Positions 7,791 to 16,862 of a stretch of DNA of 64,000 nt are shown here, piece by piece. This DNA is from Actinoplanes sp. NBC_00393 (GTDB lineage: Bacteria; Actinomycetota; Actinomycetes; Mycobacteriales; Micromonosporaceae), in assembly GCF_036053395.1 (NCBI RefSeq), contig NZ_CP107942.1, positions 4,926,501 through 4,990,500 of the forward strand. Direction: 5' to 3'. The translations under genes and the position numbers were made by a program. The stretch's first letter is position 1; each line of letters begins with the position of its first letter. The notes beneath the pieces were generated by a model. It searched no databases and was not told the DNA's origin. It saw only the letters and a list, made by a program, of their open reading frames with translations.

Positions 7791-9366
7791 CGTCAACGCG
7801 GGGTGCTGTGACGGCCTTCTCGGTTCCGGGCAGCGGCTCGGGCGCGATCTTGTCGAGTTCGGCGACCACGTCGAGCACGGCCAGCGCCGAGCGTTCCACC
7901 AGGGGACGCAGTTTGCGGTAGAGCGCGGCGGCCTCCGGGTCGGGCCGGGTGTGCCGGCCGGTCGGGACGAGGGCGGCCGCAGTGTCCAGGTCGGGCAGTT
8001 CGCCGAGGGCGTGCCGGGCCAGCAGGCAGGCGCCGAGCGCGGTGCCCTCCGGGGTGTCGGCGACCGAGACCGGCAGGTCCAGCGCGCCGGCCAGCACGGA
8101 CACCCAGAGTTGGGAGGCGACCGCGCCGCCGGTGGCCCGGATCTCGGTGGGCGGGCAGCCTTCCGCGTCGAACGAGTCGCGGACCAGGGCCAGCTGCTGG
8201 CAGACGCCCTCGACGGCGGCGCGGACCAGGTGCGGCCGGCCGTGCTCGCGGCGCAACCCGAGGTACGCCCCCCGCATCCCCGGCCGCCACCAGGGCGCCC
8301 GCTCACCCAGCAGGTACGGCAGGCAGAGCAGCCCGTCACTGCCGACCACCACCCCGGCGGCCTCCTCGAGCAGGGCGGCGTCGCGCTCGTCGGCGTCCTC
8401 CCCCTCCGCGCCGGGCCGTTCGAACCCGGAGGCGAAGCTCTGCCCGGCCCAGCGGACCACTGAACCGGCGTTGTTCACCGCGCCACCGATCACCCAGCGG
8501 TCCTCGGTGAGCGCGTAGCAGAACAGCCGTCCGGCGGCGTCGGTGGTGGGCCGGTCGACGACCGTACGCAACGCCCCGCTCGTGCCCAGCGAGACCGCCG
8601 CGACCCCGGCCGGGGTGGCGCCGACGCCGAGGTTGGCCAGCGGACCGTCGGCCGCCCCGATGATCAGCGGCACGTCCCGGGACAGCCCGGCGGCGGAGGC
8701 CACGTCGGCACGCAGACGGAGCCGGTGGGTGGTGGGCACGACCTCGGCGAGCTGCTCCGCGCGTACCCCCGCGATCTCGAGGGCCTCGTCGTCCCAGCGC
8801 CGCTCGTGGATGTCGTAGAGGCCGGTGCCCGAGGCGATCGACAGATCGACGAGGAAGGGCGCCTCGGCCAGCGCCGCGACCACCAGCTCCTTCACCCCAC
8901 CCCAGCGGGGCGTCTCACGCAGCGTGCCCGGATCGGTCTCGCCCCACCAGGCCAGCTTGGTCAGCGGGGACATCGGGTGCACCGGCGTCCCGGTGCGCGC
9001 CTGCAGTTTCTTGTTCCGCCCGGACGCCACGATCCGCTCGCACTGCTCGGCGGACCGGGCGTCCGCCCAGGTCACCACCGGCCCGAGCGGCTGACCGCCG
9101 GGATCCATCGGGACGAGCGCGTGCAGGAAGGAGCTGAGACCGATCGCGATCACCCGGTCGCCCTGCCGTGCGCACTCGGCCGCCACGTCGGTGAGCGCCT
9201 TGACCGCTGCGGCGGTGAGCTCGGCGGGATCGAGCTCGGCCCGTCCCGGACCGGGCACCGACAGCTGGTAGTGCACGCTGGTCAGGGCTCGCAGCTCGCC
9301 GCCCGGCCCGGCGGCGATCCCCTTGGTCGCGGTGGTCCCGGTGTCGATCCCGATCACGACGTCCAT
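7765..9366 (-). CDS. gntK: FGGY-family carbohydrate kinase, probably gluconokinase
   Basis: The product has 533 residues and its ATG at 9366 is preceded by GGGAGGG; the frame is open further upstream but without such a site. The N-terminal ATPase fold starts with GIDTGTTATKG (residues about 5-15), and VTWADARS, GTPVHPMSPLTKLAWW and GAADGPLANLG follow. The C-terminal signature region contains ATGGAVASQLW. These match GntK-type gluconate kinases, which make 6-phosphogluconate from gluconate and ATP. The gene is solitary; no gluconate permease or regulator is adjacent. Its stop lies at the edge of the downstream cobalamin riboswitch, so the two genes appear to be separate transcription units packed closely. 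Confidence 0.82.
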   Translation of the reverse strand: MDVVIGIDTGTTATKGIAAGPGGELRALTSVHYQLSVPGPGRAELDPAELTAAAVKALTDVAAECARQGDRVIAIGLSSFLHALVPMDPGGQPLGPVVTWADARSAEQCERIVASGRNKKLQARTGTPVHPMSPLTKLAWWGETDPGTLRETPRWGGVKELVVAALAEAPFLVDLSIASGTGLYDIHERRWDDEALEIAGVRAEQLAEVVPTTHRLRLRADVASAAGLSRDVPLIIGAADGPLANLGVGATPAGVAAVSLGTSGALRTVVDRPTTDAAGRLFCYALTEDRWVIGGAVNNAGSVVRWAGQSFASGFERPGAEGEDADERDAALLEEAAGVVVGSDGLLCLPYLLGERAPWWRPGMRGAYLGLRREHGRPHLVRAAVEGVCQQLALVRDSFDAEGCPPTEIRATGGAVASQLWVSVLAGALDLPVSVADTPEGTALGACLLARHALGELPDLDTAAALVPTGRHTRPDPEAAALYRKLRPLVERSALAVLDVVAELDKIAPEPLPGTEKAVTAPRVDAQPGGRKE

Positions 9367-9403
9367 GCGTGGCCCTCCCTTGTCACCGGCGGTCGCGTTG
9401 TTC

Positions 9404-9913
9404 CTACCCCGCGAACATCTTCGCGTACCGGTCCCGCAGGTCCTCCCAGCCGTGTTCCTTCGCCTCTTCGCCACGCACGGCCCGGACGTCCTCGCCGTCC
9501 AGCAGGCGCTCCATCACGTCGAGGCAGAGATGCCAGCCGGACGCGACCATCGGCCCGAGACCGTCCTCGCCGGGAAGGGTGTGCCGCAGGGTCAGGAGGG
9601 TGCCCGCACCGGACGGCTCCAACTCCCAGCGCAGCAGGTCGTCACCCCAGGTGTACTCCAGCAGGTGCGGCGGCTCCGCTCGGCGGACGGTCGCGGGCAA
9701 CGGGGTGGACTCGTCGCCGTCGATCATCGTCAGGGTGGTGTCGCCGGTCGTGCCGAGATCACGTTCGGCGGTGAACGGGGCCCACCGCTCGAGCCGGCCA
9801 GGGTCGGTCAGGGCGCCCCACACCTCCTCCGGCGGCTTCCGCAGCTCCCGGATGAAGACGAGAGTCCAGCGTTCGCCGGTCGGCTCGAGGCGCGCATTCA
9901 GTTCGGCGGTCAT
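9404..9913 (-). CDS. AHSA1/SRPBCC-family protein
   Basis: The product has 169 residues. The ATG at 9913 overlaps the stop of the upstream ArsR gene as ATGA, which sets the start. The sequence has the typical activator-of-Hsp90-homologue layout: an early RELRKPPEEVWGALTDP helix, LERWAPF, a central beta-rich part, and a final long helix ending YAKMFAG. SRPBCC proteins bind hydrophobic ligands in a deep cavity; the ligand is unknown. Pairing of an ArsR-type regulator with an AHSA1 protein is a very common two-gene unit, and coupling here implies co-expression. Confidence 0.85.
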   Translation of the reverse strand: MTAELNARLEPTGERWTLVFIRELRKPPEEVWGALTDPGRLERWAPFTAERDLGTTGDTTLTMIDGDESTPLPATVRRAEPPHLLEYTWGDDLLRWELEPSGAGTLLTLRHTLPGEDGLGPMVASGWHLCLDVMERLLDGEDVRAVRGEEAKEHGWEDLRDRYAKMFAG

Positions 9914-10209
9914 GATTCCTCCAGGTGGCGTTCCAGTGCGTCGAGATGGTGGTCCCAAAGCCTGCGGTAGGGCGCCAGCCAGGCGTCCAGCTCCCGGAAC
10001 GGCCCCGCTTCCAGGCGATAGATCCGCTGCTGGGCCCGGACCCGGGCGGTCACCACGCCGGCCTCACGCAGCACCCGCAGGTGCTTGGAGACGGCGGGCT
10101 GGCTCATCCCGAGCGCACTGACCAGGTCACCGACGCTCGCCTCGCCGAGACGCAGCACGTCGGCGATCCGGCGGCGGGCCGGTTCGGCGAGAACCTCCAG
10201 GACGTCCAT
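9910..10209 (-). CDS. ArsR-family winged-helix transcriptional regulator
   Basis: The 99-residue protein starts at ATG 10209 (MDVLEVLAEP). It contains a winged helix-turn-helix, with VGDLVSALGMSQPAVSKHLR as the recognition region at about residues 26-45. It has no cysteine, so the classical thiolate metal site of ArsR/SmtB is absent and a non-metal signal is more likely. It is the first gene of the two-gene unit with the AHSA1 protein. A 7-base inverted repeat lies 11 bases upstream of the start and is a candidate autoregulatory operator. Confidence 0.88.
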   Translation of the reverse strand: MDVLEVLAEPARRRIADVLRLGEASVGDLVSALGMSQPAVSKHLRVLREAGVVTARVRAQQRIYRLEAGPFRELDAWLAPYRRLWDHHLDALERHLEES

Positions 10210-10220
10210 GAACGCCACGT

Positions 10221-10242
10221 TATATGCTCGGCAAGGCATATA
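10221..10242. promoter_or_regulatory. Candidate operator of the ArsR/AHSA1 unit
   Basis: TATATGC at 10221-10227 and GCATATA at 10236-10242 form a perfect inverted repeat with an 8-base spacer, in an otherwise GC-rich area and directly upstream of the ArsR start at 10209. Such a dyad is the usual footprint of a dimeric winged-helix repressor. Binding is inferred from position and symmetry only. Confidence 0.5.
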
Positions 10243-10252
10243 GCAAGCCCGG

Positions 10253-10282
10253 AAAAGCCCCGCCGGCGCCGGCGGGGCTTTT
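10253..10282. terminator. Perfect 30-bp palindromic terminator after gltA
   Basis: Bases 10253-10282 form a fully self-complementary 30-base element with AAAAGCCCC and GGGGCTTTT ends. It lies 9 bases beyond the citrate synthase stop, so it most likely terminates the minus-strand gltA transcript. Because it is symmetrical, it also shields the ArsR promoter region. Confidence 0.85.
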
Positions 10283-10291
10283 CGAAGAGAC

Positions 10292-11575
<1,284 letters not shown>

Positions 11576-11651
11576 GTATTTCCCTCACTTCACCGGCAGA
11601 TGTCCCAAAGATTTTGCCGTTCACCGTAAACCCTCAACCTGAATGGGTCAT

Positions 11652-11665
11652 CAGGTGGCCACCTG
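11652..11665. promoter_or_regulatory. 14-bp perfect palindrome in the gltA / stress-protein divergent promoter region
   Basis: CAGGTGGCCACCTG at 11652-11665 is fully palindromic and lies between divergently transcribed gltA and the universal stress protein gene, about 75 and 90 bases from the two starts. It could be a shared operator. No regulator is assigned, and chance occurrence in GC-rich DNA cannot be excluded. Confidence 0.3.
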
Positions 11666-11757
11666 TTGAGGCATTGGTCACCAGTACGTATGGACCGTTG
11701 CGCCATAGACAATGGTCGGTATATTGCGACACGGTTACGGGAGCGGAGGTCGAACCG

Positions 11758-12627
11758 ATGCAGATCCCGACTCAGGGACCCGTCGTGGTGGGCGTGGACG
11801 GGTCCGCACCGAGCCTCGCCGCCGTACGGCTGGCCGCGCGGGAGGCTCTCTCCCGCGGGCGCTCGTTGCACGTTGTTCACGCTTTCACCTGGCCCGATCC
11901 GCGGCCGGGAGCCGGCGGCGCCGACTACGCCCCGGCGCGCCGGGCCGCCTCGCGCATCGTCGGTGAGGCGGTCGCCATCGCCCAGCGTTCCACACCGGGC
12001 GTCGATGCGCGCGGTCAACTCGTGGATGGACCCGCTGGGCGCGTGTTGTTGCAGCTGAGTCGCAGTGCCGTCCTGCTCGTCATGGGCGGTGACGCGCTGG
12101 CCGCGACCGGTCGGCTGCCGCCCGGCTCGCCACTGCCCGAAGTGGTCTCGCAGGCGTGGTGCCCGGTCGCGGTGGCCCGTGGGCCCCGGCCGCCGGCGGG
12201 TCCGGTGCTGGCCGCCCTCGACGGTTCGGCGTATTCGGTGCTGGCGCTGCGGTTCGCGGCCGAGGAGGCGAGCCGGCTGGGCCGCCCGGTGCAGGTGGTG
12301 CACGTGATACGGGAGAACGGTGTGGACGCCGAGGCCCGGGCCGGCCGGCTGATCGACGAGGCGCTCGCCGCGGTTCCGGACCTGTCGGGCGTACGCCGCA
12401 GGGTTTTGATCGGTGGCCCGGCGGAGACACTGGTCCGCGCGTCGCGCCGGGCCGGGCTGATCGTGCTCGGGCCGCGTGGCGCGCGCAGCGGCGGCCACCT
12501 GGGCGCCGTCGCCGACGAGGTGCTGCGCCGGGGCAGCGTCCCGGCCGTTTTCGTGCACGGCGGCCGCATCCCGTCGCGCCGCGTGCCACCTCCACCGGGA
12601 CGTGCCACGAGGGCCCTGCGGGGCTGA
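11758..12627 (+). CDS. Tandem-domain universal stress protein (UspA family)
   Basis: The product has 289 residues. The start chosen is ATG 11758 with GGAGG 9 bases upstream; an upstream in-frame ATG at 11614 lacks a binding site. Two UspA domains are visible. The first begins VVVGVDGSAPSLAAVRLAA and the second begins with VLAALDGSAYSVLALRFAAEE near residue 150. The second ends with an ATP-binding-type glycine pattern (GPRGARSGGHLGAVADEVLRR). Proteins of this kind respond to hypoxia, starvation or dormancy in actinobacteria. The first domain has a weaker nucleotide motif, ending VVSQAWCPVAVA. It is monocistronic and divergent from gltA. Confidence 0.85.
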   Translation: MQIPTQGPVVVGVDGSAPSLAAVRLAAREALSRGRSLHVVHAFTWPDPRPGAGGADYAPARRAASRIVGEAVAIAQRSTPGVDARGQLVDGPAGRVLLQLSRSAVLLVMGGDALAATGRLPPGSPLPEVVSQAWCPVAVARGPRPPAGPVLAALDGSAYSVLALRFAAEEASRLGRPVQVVHVIRENGVDAEARAGRLIDEALAAVPDLSGVRRRVLIGGPAETLVRASRRAGLIVLGPRGARSGGHLGAVADEVLRRGSVPAVFVHGGRIPSRRVPPPPGRATRALRG

Positions 12628-12718
12628 TCAGTTCCGGCAAAGCTCACCTGTACGAGGTGCCCGGATTGCTACCGTTGGTCCCGACATTAGGTCTTCGGGC
12701 CAACGGGAGGAATGCCCG

Positions 12719-15052
12719 GTGCTATCCGTTCTCCCGCCCGCGGTCGCCCGGCGGCTCTGGCAAGGCATGGCCGTGGGCGGCGTGCTTGCGACGCTGCTGT
12801 ACGCGATGTTCACGTCGTCGGCCGTCGGCACAGTCAGTTTCGTCCTGCTCGTGGTCGTGGTGGTGATCGCCTGCTTCGCCGGGCCGCGCCGCTGGGGCGC
12901 CGAGCCACCCGGCGCCTGGCTGCTGATCGGCGCCGCCTCGCTGGTCTTCATGATCGGCGTGCTGATCCGGCCGACGGTCACCGAGTGGGAGATGCCGTGG
13001 CCGCTGCTCGCCGACGTCGCGACCTTCAGCGGGTACGTGCTTCTCGCGGTCTTCCTCTCGATCCTGCTGCGCCGGCGGGAGAGCCTGGACCGGCACGCCG
13101 TCATCGACGGCCTGATCGTCGCGCTGGCCGCCGGCATGGCCAGCACCGTGCTGCTGGCGATGCCCGCCGCCACGGTACCCGACCGGCCGGTCGTGCTCTC
13201 GGTCATCCAGGGCACCTACCCGCTGTTCGACGTGATGCTGTTGCTGCTGACCGTCAACCTGACGTTCACGGCGAAGAGCTGGCCAGTCAGCCTGCTCGGG
13301 TTGCTCGGCACGATGCTCGGCCTGCTCGCCGGCGACCTCGCCTACGCGATCGTGGGCGTCGACGGCCAGGTCTACGCCTCGCCCCTGCTGAACGTGCCGT
13401 TCCTGCTCGCGTACACCGCGCTCGGCGTCGCCGCCCTGCACCCGTCCGTGGTGGAGATGAGCCGGGCCGCGAAACCGCCGGCCCAGGCCTGGTCCCGGCA
13501 GCGCCTGGCGCTGCTCGCCCCGGCCCTGGCGATGCCGTTCGTCCTGCTGCTGACCAATCACACGCGGGTCTCCTCCGCACGGGTGCTGATCGCCGCCGGC
13601 GGCGCGGCCATCGTGGCGCTGCTGCTGTTCCGCGCCACGTTCGCCGTGCAGGCGCAGGTCGCCGCGCAACTACGGTCCGAGCATCAGGCCACCCACGATC
13701 CGCTCACCGGGCTGCCGAACCGGGTGTCGATGTCGGCGCAGATCGAACATCTCGTGACGATCGCCGAGACCGACCACCACGACCGGGTCTGGGTCTACAT
13801 GCTCGACCTGGACGGCTTCAAGTGGGTCAACGACTCGTGGGGCCACGACACCGGCGACCAGCTGGTCATCGAGGTGGGCCGGCGGCTGCGCACCGCGGTG
13901 CCGAACAGCATCCCGCTGGCCCGCGTCGGCGGCGACGAATTCCTGCTCGCGTTCATCGGCGAGAAGGGCCAGGCGCTGCGGCTGGTCGACGACATCCGCG
14001 GCTGCTTCGCCCGGCCCTTCCCGGTCCGCGACCACGAAGTGGTGATCACCGCGTCGATCGGCATCTCGCACGCCGAGGGCGACCCGGCCCGGGCCGCGGT
14101 GACCGCCGAGGCGCTGATGCGCGACGCCGACACCGCGATGTACCGGGCCAAGGACGAGGGCCCGGGCCGCTCCACCATCTTCGACACCTCGATGCACGCC
14201 CAGGTGCGCGAGCGCATCGAACTCGAGGTGGCGCTGCGGGCCGCGCTCGCCGACGACCAGCTGCACGTGGCGTACCAGCCGATCGTGCGGCTGGAGACCG
14301 GGGTGCCGGTCGGCGCCGAGGCCCTGGTCCGCTGGATGCACCCGGAACGCGGCCCGATCCCCCCGATGACCTTCATCCCGATCGCCGAGGACGCCGGCCT
14401 GATCGGCAGCATCGGCACCTGGGTCCGCAAGGAGGCGCTGCGCCAGCTCGGGGTGTGGCGTTCGGAGGGGATCGTCGGCGAGGACTTCTACCTGTCGATC
14501 AACGTGTCGCCGCGCCAGCTCAGCGATCCGGAGCTGCCGCTGATCATTTCCGGGGAGATGCTCCGGTACGGGGTGCCGCCGCAGTGCGTCGCCCTGGAGA
14601 TGACCGAGTCGGTGATGGTGGACGGGTCCAGCGTCACCTCGCGGGTCCTCTTCGAACTGCGCGAGCTCGGCGTGAAGCTGCTGGTCGACGACTTCGGCAC
14701 GGGCTTCTCGGCCCTCGGCTACCTGCGCCGCTTCCCGGTCACCGGGGTCAAGATCGACCGGTCCTTCGTGACCGGTCTCGGAGTGAACGTCGAGGACGAC
14801 GAGATCGTCCGCGCGGTGGTGGCGATGAGCCACGCCCTCGGCCTCAGCGTGATCGCGGAGGGCGTCGAGACACCGCTGCAGCGCGAGGCCCTGTACGCGG
14901 TCGGTGTGGTCAACGGCCAGGGCTGGCTGTGGGGCGCGGCGGTCCCGGCCGTCGAGTTCGCCCAGCGGTGGCGCCGGGTCGCGATCGCCGAGGCCCCGTC
15001 GGCCCCGGCGATCGCGGCGAACCCGTACGGCCGGCACCGCCGGACCGACTGA
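12719..15052 (+). CDS. Membrane GGDEF-EAL cyclic di-GMP signalling protein
   Basis: The product has 777 residues. The GTG at 12719 is preceded by GGGAGG at optimal spacing; the frame is open earlier only as a shadow of the stress protein gene. About eight to ten hydrophobic helices fill residues 15-310. A diguanylate cyclase domain follows, with an intact GGDEF near residue 403 and ATHDPLTGLPNR at its start. A phosphodiesterase domain then carries GAEALVRW (near 532), DDFGTG and a final AEGVET motif. Both active-site signatures look intact, so the protein could make or degrade c-di-GMP depending on the membrane input. It stands alone with no clear operon partner. Confidence 0.92.
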   Translation: MLSVLPPAVARRLWQGMAVGGVLATLLYAMFTSSAVGTVSFVLLVVVVVIACFAGPRRWGAEPPGAWLLIGAASLVFMIGVLIRPTVTEWEMPWPLLADVATFSGYVLLAVFLSILLRRRESLDRHAVIDGLIVALAAGMASTVLLAMPAATVPDRPVVLSVIQGTYPLFDVMLLLLTVNLTFTAKSWPVSLLGLLGTMLGLLAGDLAYAIVGVDGQVYASPLLNVPFLLAYTALGVAALHPSVVEMSRAAKPPAQAWSRQRLALLAPALAMPFVLLLTNHTRVSSARVLIAAGGAAIVALLLFRATFAVQAQVAAQLRSEHQATHDPLTGLPNRVSMSAQIEHLVTIAETDHHDRVWVYMLDLDGFKWVNDSWGHDTGDQLVIEVGRRLRTAVPNSIPLARVGGDEFLLAFIGEKGQALRLVDDIRGCFARPFPVRDHEVVITASIGISHAEGDPARAAVTAEALMRDADTAMYRAKDEGPGRSTIFDTSMHAQVRERIELEVALRAALADDQLHVAYQPIVRLETGVPVGAEALVRWMHPERGPIPPMTFIPIAEDAGLIGSIGTWVRKEALRQLGVWRSEGIVGEDFYLSINVSPRQLSDPELPLIISGEMLRYGVPPQCVALEMTESVMVDGSSVTSRVLFELRELGVKLLVDDFGTGFSALGYLRRFPVTGVKIDRSFVTGLGVNVEDDEIVRAVVAMSHALGLSVIAEGVETPLQREALYAVGVVNGQGWLWGAAVPAVEFAQRWRRVAIAEAPSAPAIAANPYGRHRRTD

Positions 15053-15712
15053 CTACTCCCGCTCGCGCAGGTGGGCCCGGCGTTCCTCCATGCCGGGCCG
15101 GCGCTCGCGGAAACCGGTACGCCGTTCGTCGCGGACCGGCACGTGCGCGGGCGGGAACTCGTACATCCAGAAGGACTGGGCGTCCAGGCGGGTCGGCTGC
15201 GCCCGGCCGGCGGCCCGGCTCAGGATCATCGCGATCATCCGGGGCAGGGCGTGCCGCTCCTCGTTGTACGAGCAGATGTCCACGAACACCCGGCCCTTGA
15301 CCTCACCGATCGGCGCGTACATCGCCCGCAGCAGGGCGACGAAGACCCCTGCGCCGCGGGCGCTCTTCTTGGAGCCCACGAAGGTCACGTAGAAGAGCCG
15401 GCGCTGCTCGAACAGCTCCGGCCAGTGGTACTCGAAGTAGTCCGGCGAGATCAGCGGCACCGACTCCAGCTCGGTGGTCTGCACGCCCATCCCGACCAGC
15501 GCGCCCTCCGCGTCCAGCGCGAGGTACTTGTCGGCCCGCTTGTCGGCCATCAGGTCCTCGAACTCGTCGCGGTACATCAGATGCCGGTTGGCAGCCATGT
15601 ACCGCAACTCGTCGAAGGTCTCCCGGTACCACTCCCAGGCCTCGTCCATCATGTCCGCCGGCAGTTCCGGCAGCACTTCCACTCGCATCGTCGCCCCCGA
15701 CCCCGTGCACAT
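15053..15712 (-). CDS. Acyltransferase-like (GNAT-type) protein with charged C-terminal tail
   Basis: The 219-residue product starts at ATG 15712, with GGAAG 6 bases upstream; ATG 15688 is an alternative giving 211 residues. The central part looks like a GNAT fold (LALDAEGALVGMGVQ, then FYVTFVGSKKSARGAGVFVALLRAMY as the cofactor-loop region). The canonical Q/RxxGxG/A loop is only loosely matched. The C terminus is a run of Arg/Glu-rich residues. The substrate is unknown. Divergent from it lies a tiny membrane-protein gene. Confidence 0.6.
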   Translation of the reverse strand: MCTGSGATMRVEVLPELPADMMDEAWEWYRETFDELRYMAANRHLMYRDEFEDLMADKRADKYLALDAEGALVGMGVQTTELESVPLISPDYFEYHWPELFEQRRLFYVTFVGSKKSARGAGVFVALLRAMYAPIGEVKGRVFVDICSYNEERHALPRMIAMILSRAAGRAQPTRLDAQSFWMYEFPPAHVPVRDERRTGFRERRPGMEERRAHLRERE

Positions 15713-15824
15713 TGCGTCTTCCGATGACAAACCTGTCAGGACCACTGGCGGCGCGCGGGCAACTCCGGCATTATTCGCTCGCGGAATCCTCGAGTAAGCC
15801 GTGTCACAGCCGATGGAGGGGGTT

Positions 15825-15935
15825 ATGGCAGCGCTGATCGGAGCCGAAGCCGGGCTTCTCTGGATGGTCGCCCTGTTGCTCACGCTCGCCGGCGGCCTCA
15901 GCGCCGCCGTACTGGCCGCGACCCGCCGCCGCTAG
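15825..15935 (+). CDS. 36-residue single-pass membrane microprotein
   Basis: ATG at 15825 follows GGAGGGGG at good spacing, and the frame closes at TAG 15933-15935. The peptide has one hydrophobic helix of about 22 residues (LLWMVALLLTLAGGLSAAVLAA), an acidic residue before it, and a TRRR tail, which predicts an N-out or hairpin-free anchor with the arginines in the cytoplasm. It sits between the acyltransferase-like gene (divergent) and exonuclease III (25 bases after the microprotein stop when counted to the first in-frame ATG of that frame). No family was recognised. Confidence 0.5.
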   Translation: MAALIGAEAGLLWMVALLLTLAGGLSAAVLAATRRR

Positions 15936-15977
15936 CCCCACCCGTCAAAAGCCCGCCGGATGCGGCAGGCTGTGCTG

Positions 15978-16751
15978 ATGCGCTTCGCCACGTGGAACGT
16001 CAACTCGGTCAAGGCCCGCCTGCCCCGCCTGCTCGACTGGCTGGCCGGGACCGCCCCGGACGTGGTCCTTCTGCAGGAGACCAAGGTCGCCGAGGACGGC
16101 TTCCCGGCCGATGAGGTCGCCGACCTGGGATATCAGACCGCGGCGTACGGCCAGGGCCGCTGGAACGGCGTCGCCGTGCTCTCCCGGATCGGCCTCGACG
16201 ACGTCCGGCGCGGTTTCGCCGGCCAGCCCGGCTATCCGGACCAGGAGGCCCGCGCGATCAGCGCCCGCTGCGGCGGCATCCGCTTCATGTCGGTGTACGT
16301 GCCGAACGGCCGTACCCCCGACGACCCGCACTACGTCTACAAGCTGGAGTGGCTCGCCGCCCTGCGCACCGCCCTGATCCCCGATCTGGCGGCCGGTCCG
16401 CTGGTGGTGGCCGGGGACTACAACGTGGCGCCGACCGACGAGGACGTCTGGGACCCGGCCGTCTTCGTCGCCTCCACGCACGTGACGCCTCCGGAGCGCG
16501 ACGCGCTCGCCGCGATCCGCGACATCGGGCTGATCGACGTGCCGGCGCGGCCGCTCAAGGGCGACCGCCCGTTCACCTATTGGGATTACCGTGCCGGAAT
16601 GTTCCATCAGAACAAGGGCATGCGGATCGACCTGGTCTACGCCAGCGCGGACGTGGCCGCCCGCGTGACGGATGCCGTGGTGGACCGCGAGGCACGCAAG
16701 GGCAAGGGGCCCTCCGATCACGCTCCCATCGTGGTCGATCTGAAGGACTGA
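15978..16751 (+). CDS. xth: Exodeoxyribonuclease III (AP endonuclease family)
   Basis: The product has 257 residues; the start chosen is ATG 15978 (MRFATWNVNS), the usual family start, and not the in-frame ATG at 15960. All EEP-fold motifs are visible: WNVNS, LLQETK, GRWNGVAVLSR, VYVPNG, the GDYNVAPTD catalytic block, KGMRIDLVY and the SDHAPIV end with the catalytic histidine. The enzyme cleaves DNA at abasic sites and removes 3'-blocking groups in base excision repair. Length is normal. It appears monocistronic, or possibly co-transcribed with the preceding microprotein. Confidence 0.95.
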   Translation: MRFATWNVNSVKARLPRLLDWLAGTAPDVVLLQETKVAEDGFPADEVADLGYQTAAYGQGRWNGVAVLSRIGLDDVRRGFAGQPGYPDQEARAISARCGGIRFMSVYVPNGRTPDDPHYVYKLEWLAALRTALIPDLAAGPLVVAGDYNVAPTDEDVWDPAVFVASTHVTPPERDALAAIRDIGLIDVPARPLKGDRPFTYWDYRAGMFHQNKGMRIDLVYASADVAARVTDAVVDREARKGKGPSDHAPIVVDLKD

Positions 16752-16862
16752 AACCGGGGATCCCCGGCGCGGGATGCCCGGTTCCGGGCCGGACGCCGTA
16801 GGCTGGGCTGGATCCTGCACGCTGAGCGGTAACTGATCGGCGGGGAGAGACAGGAGGCCACA

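Noticed and set aside
13670..15037. Minus-strand frame opposite the GGDEF-EAL gene
   Set aside because: It is a shadow of the EAL/GGDEF codons, with no domain signature and no ribosome site.
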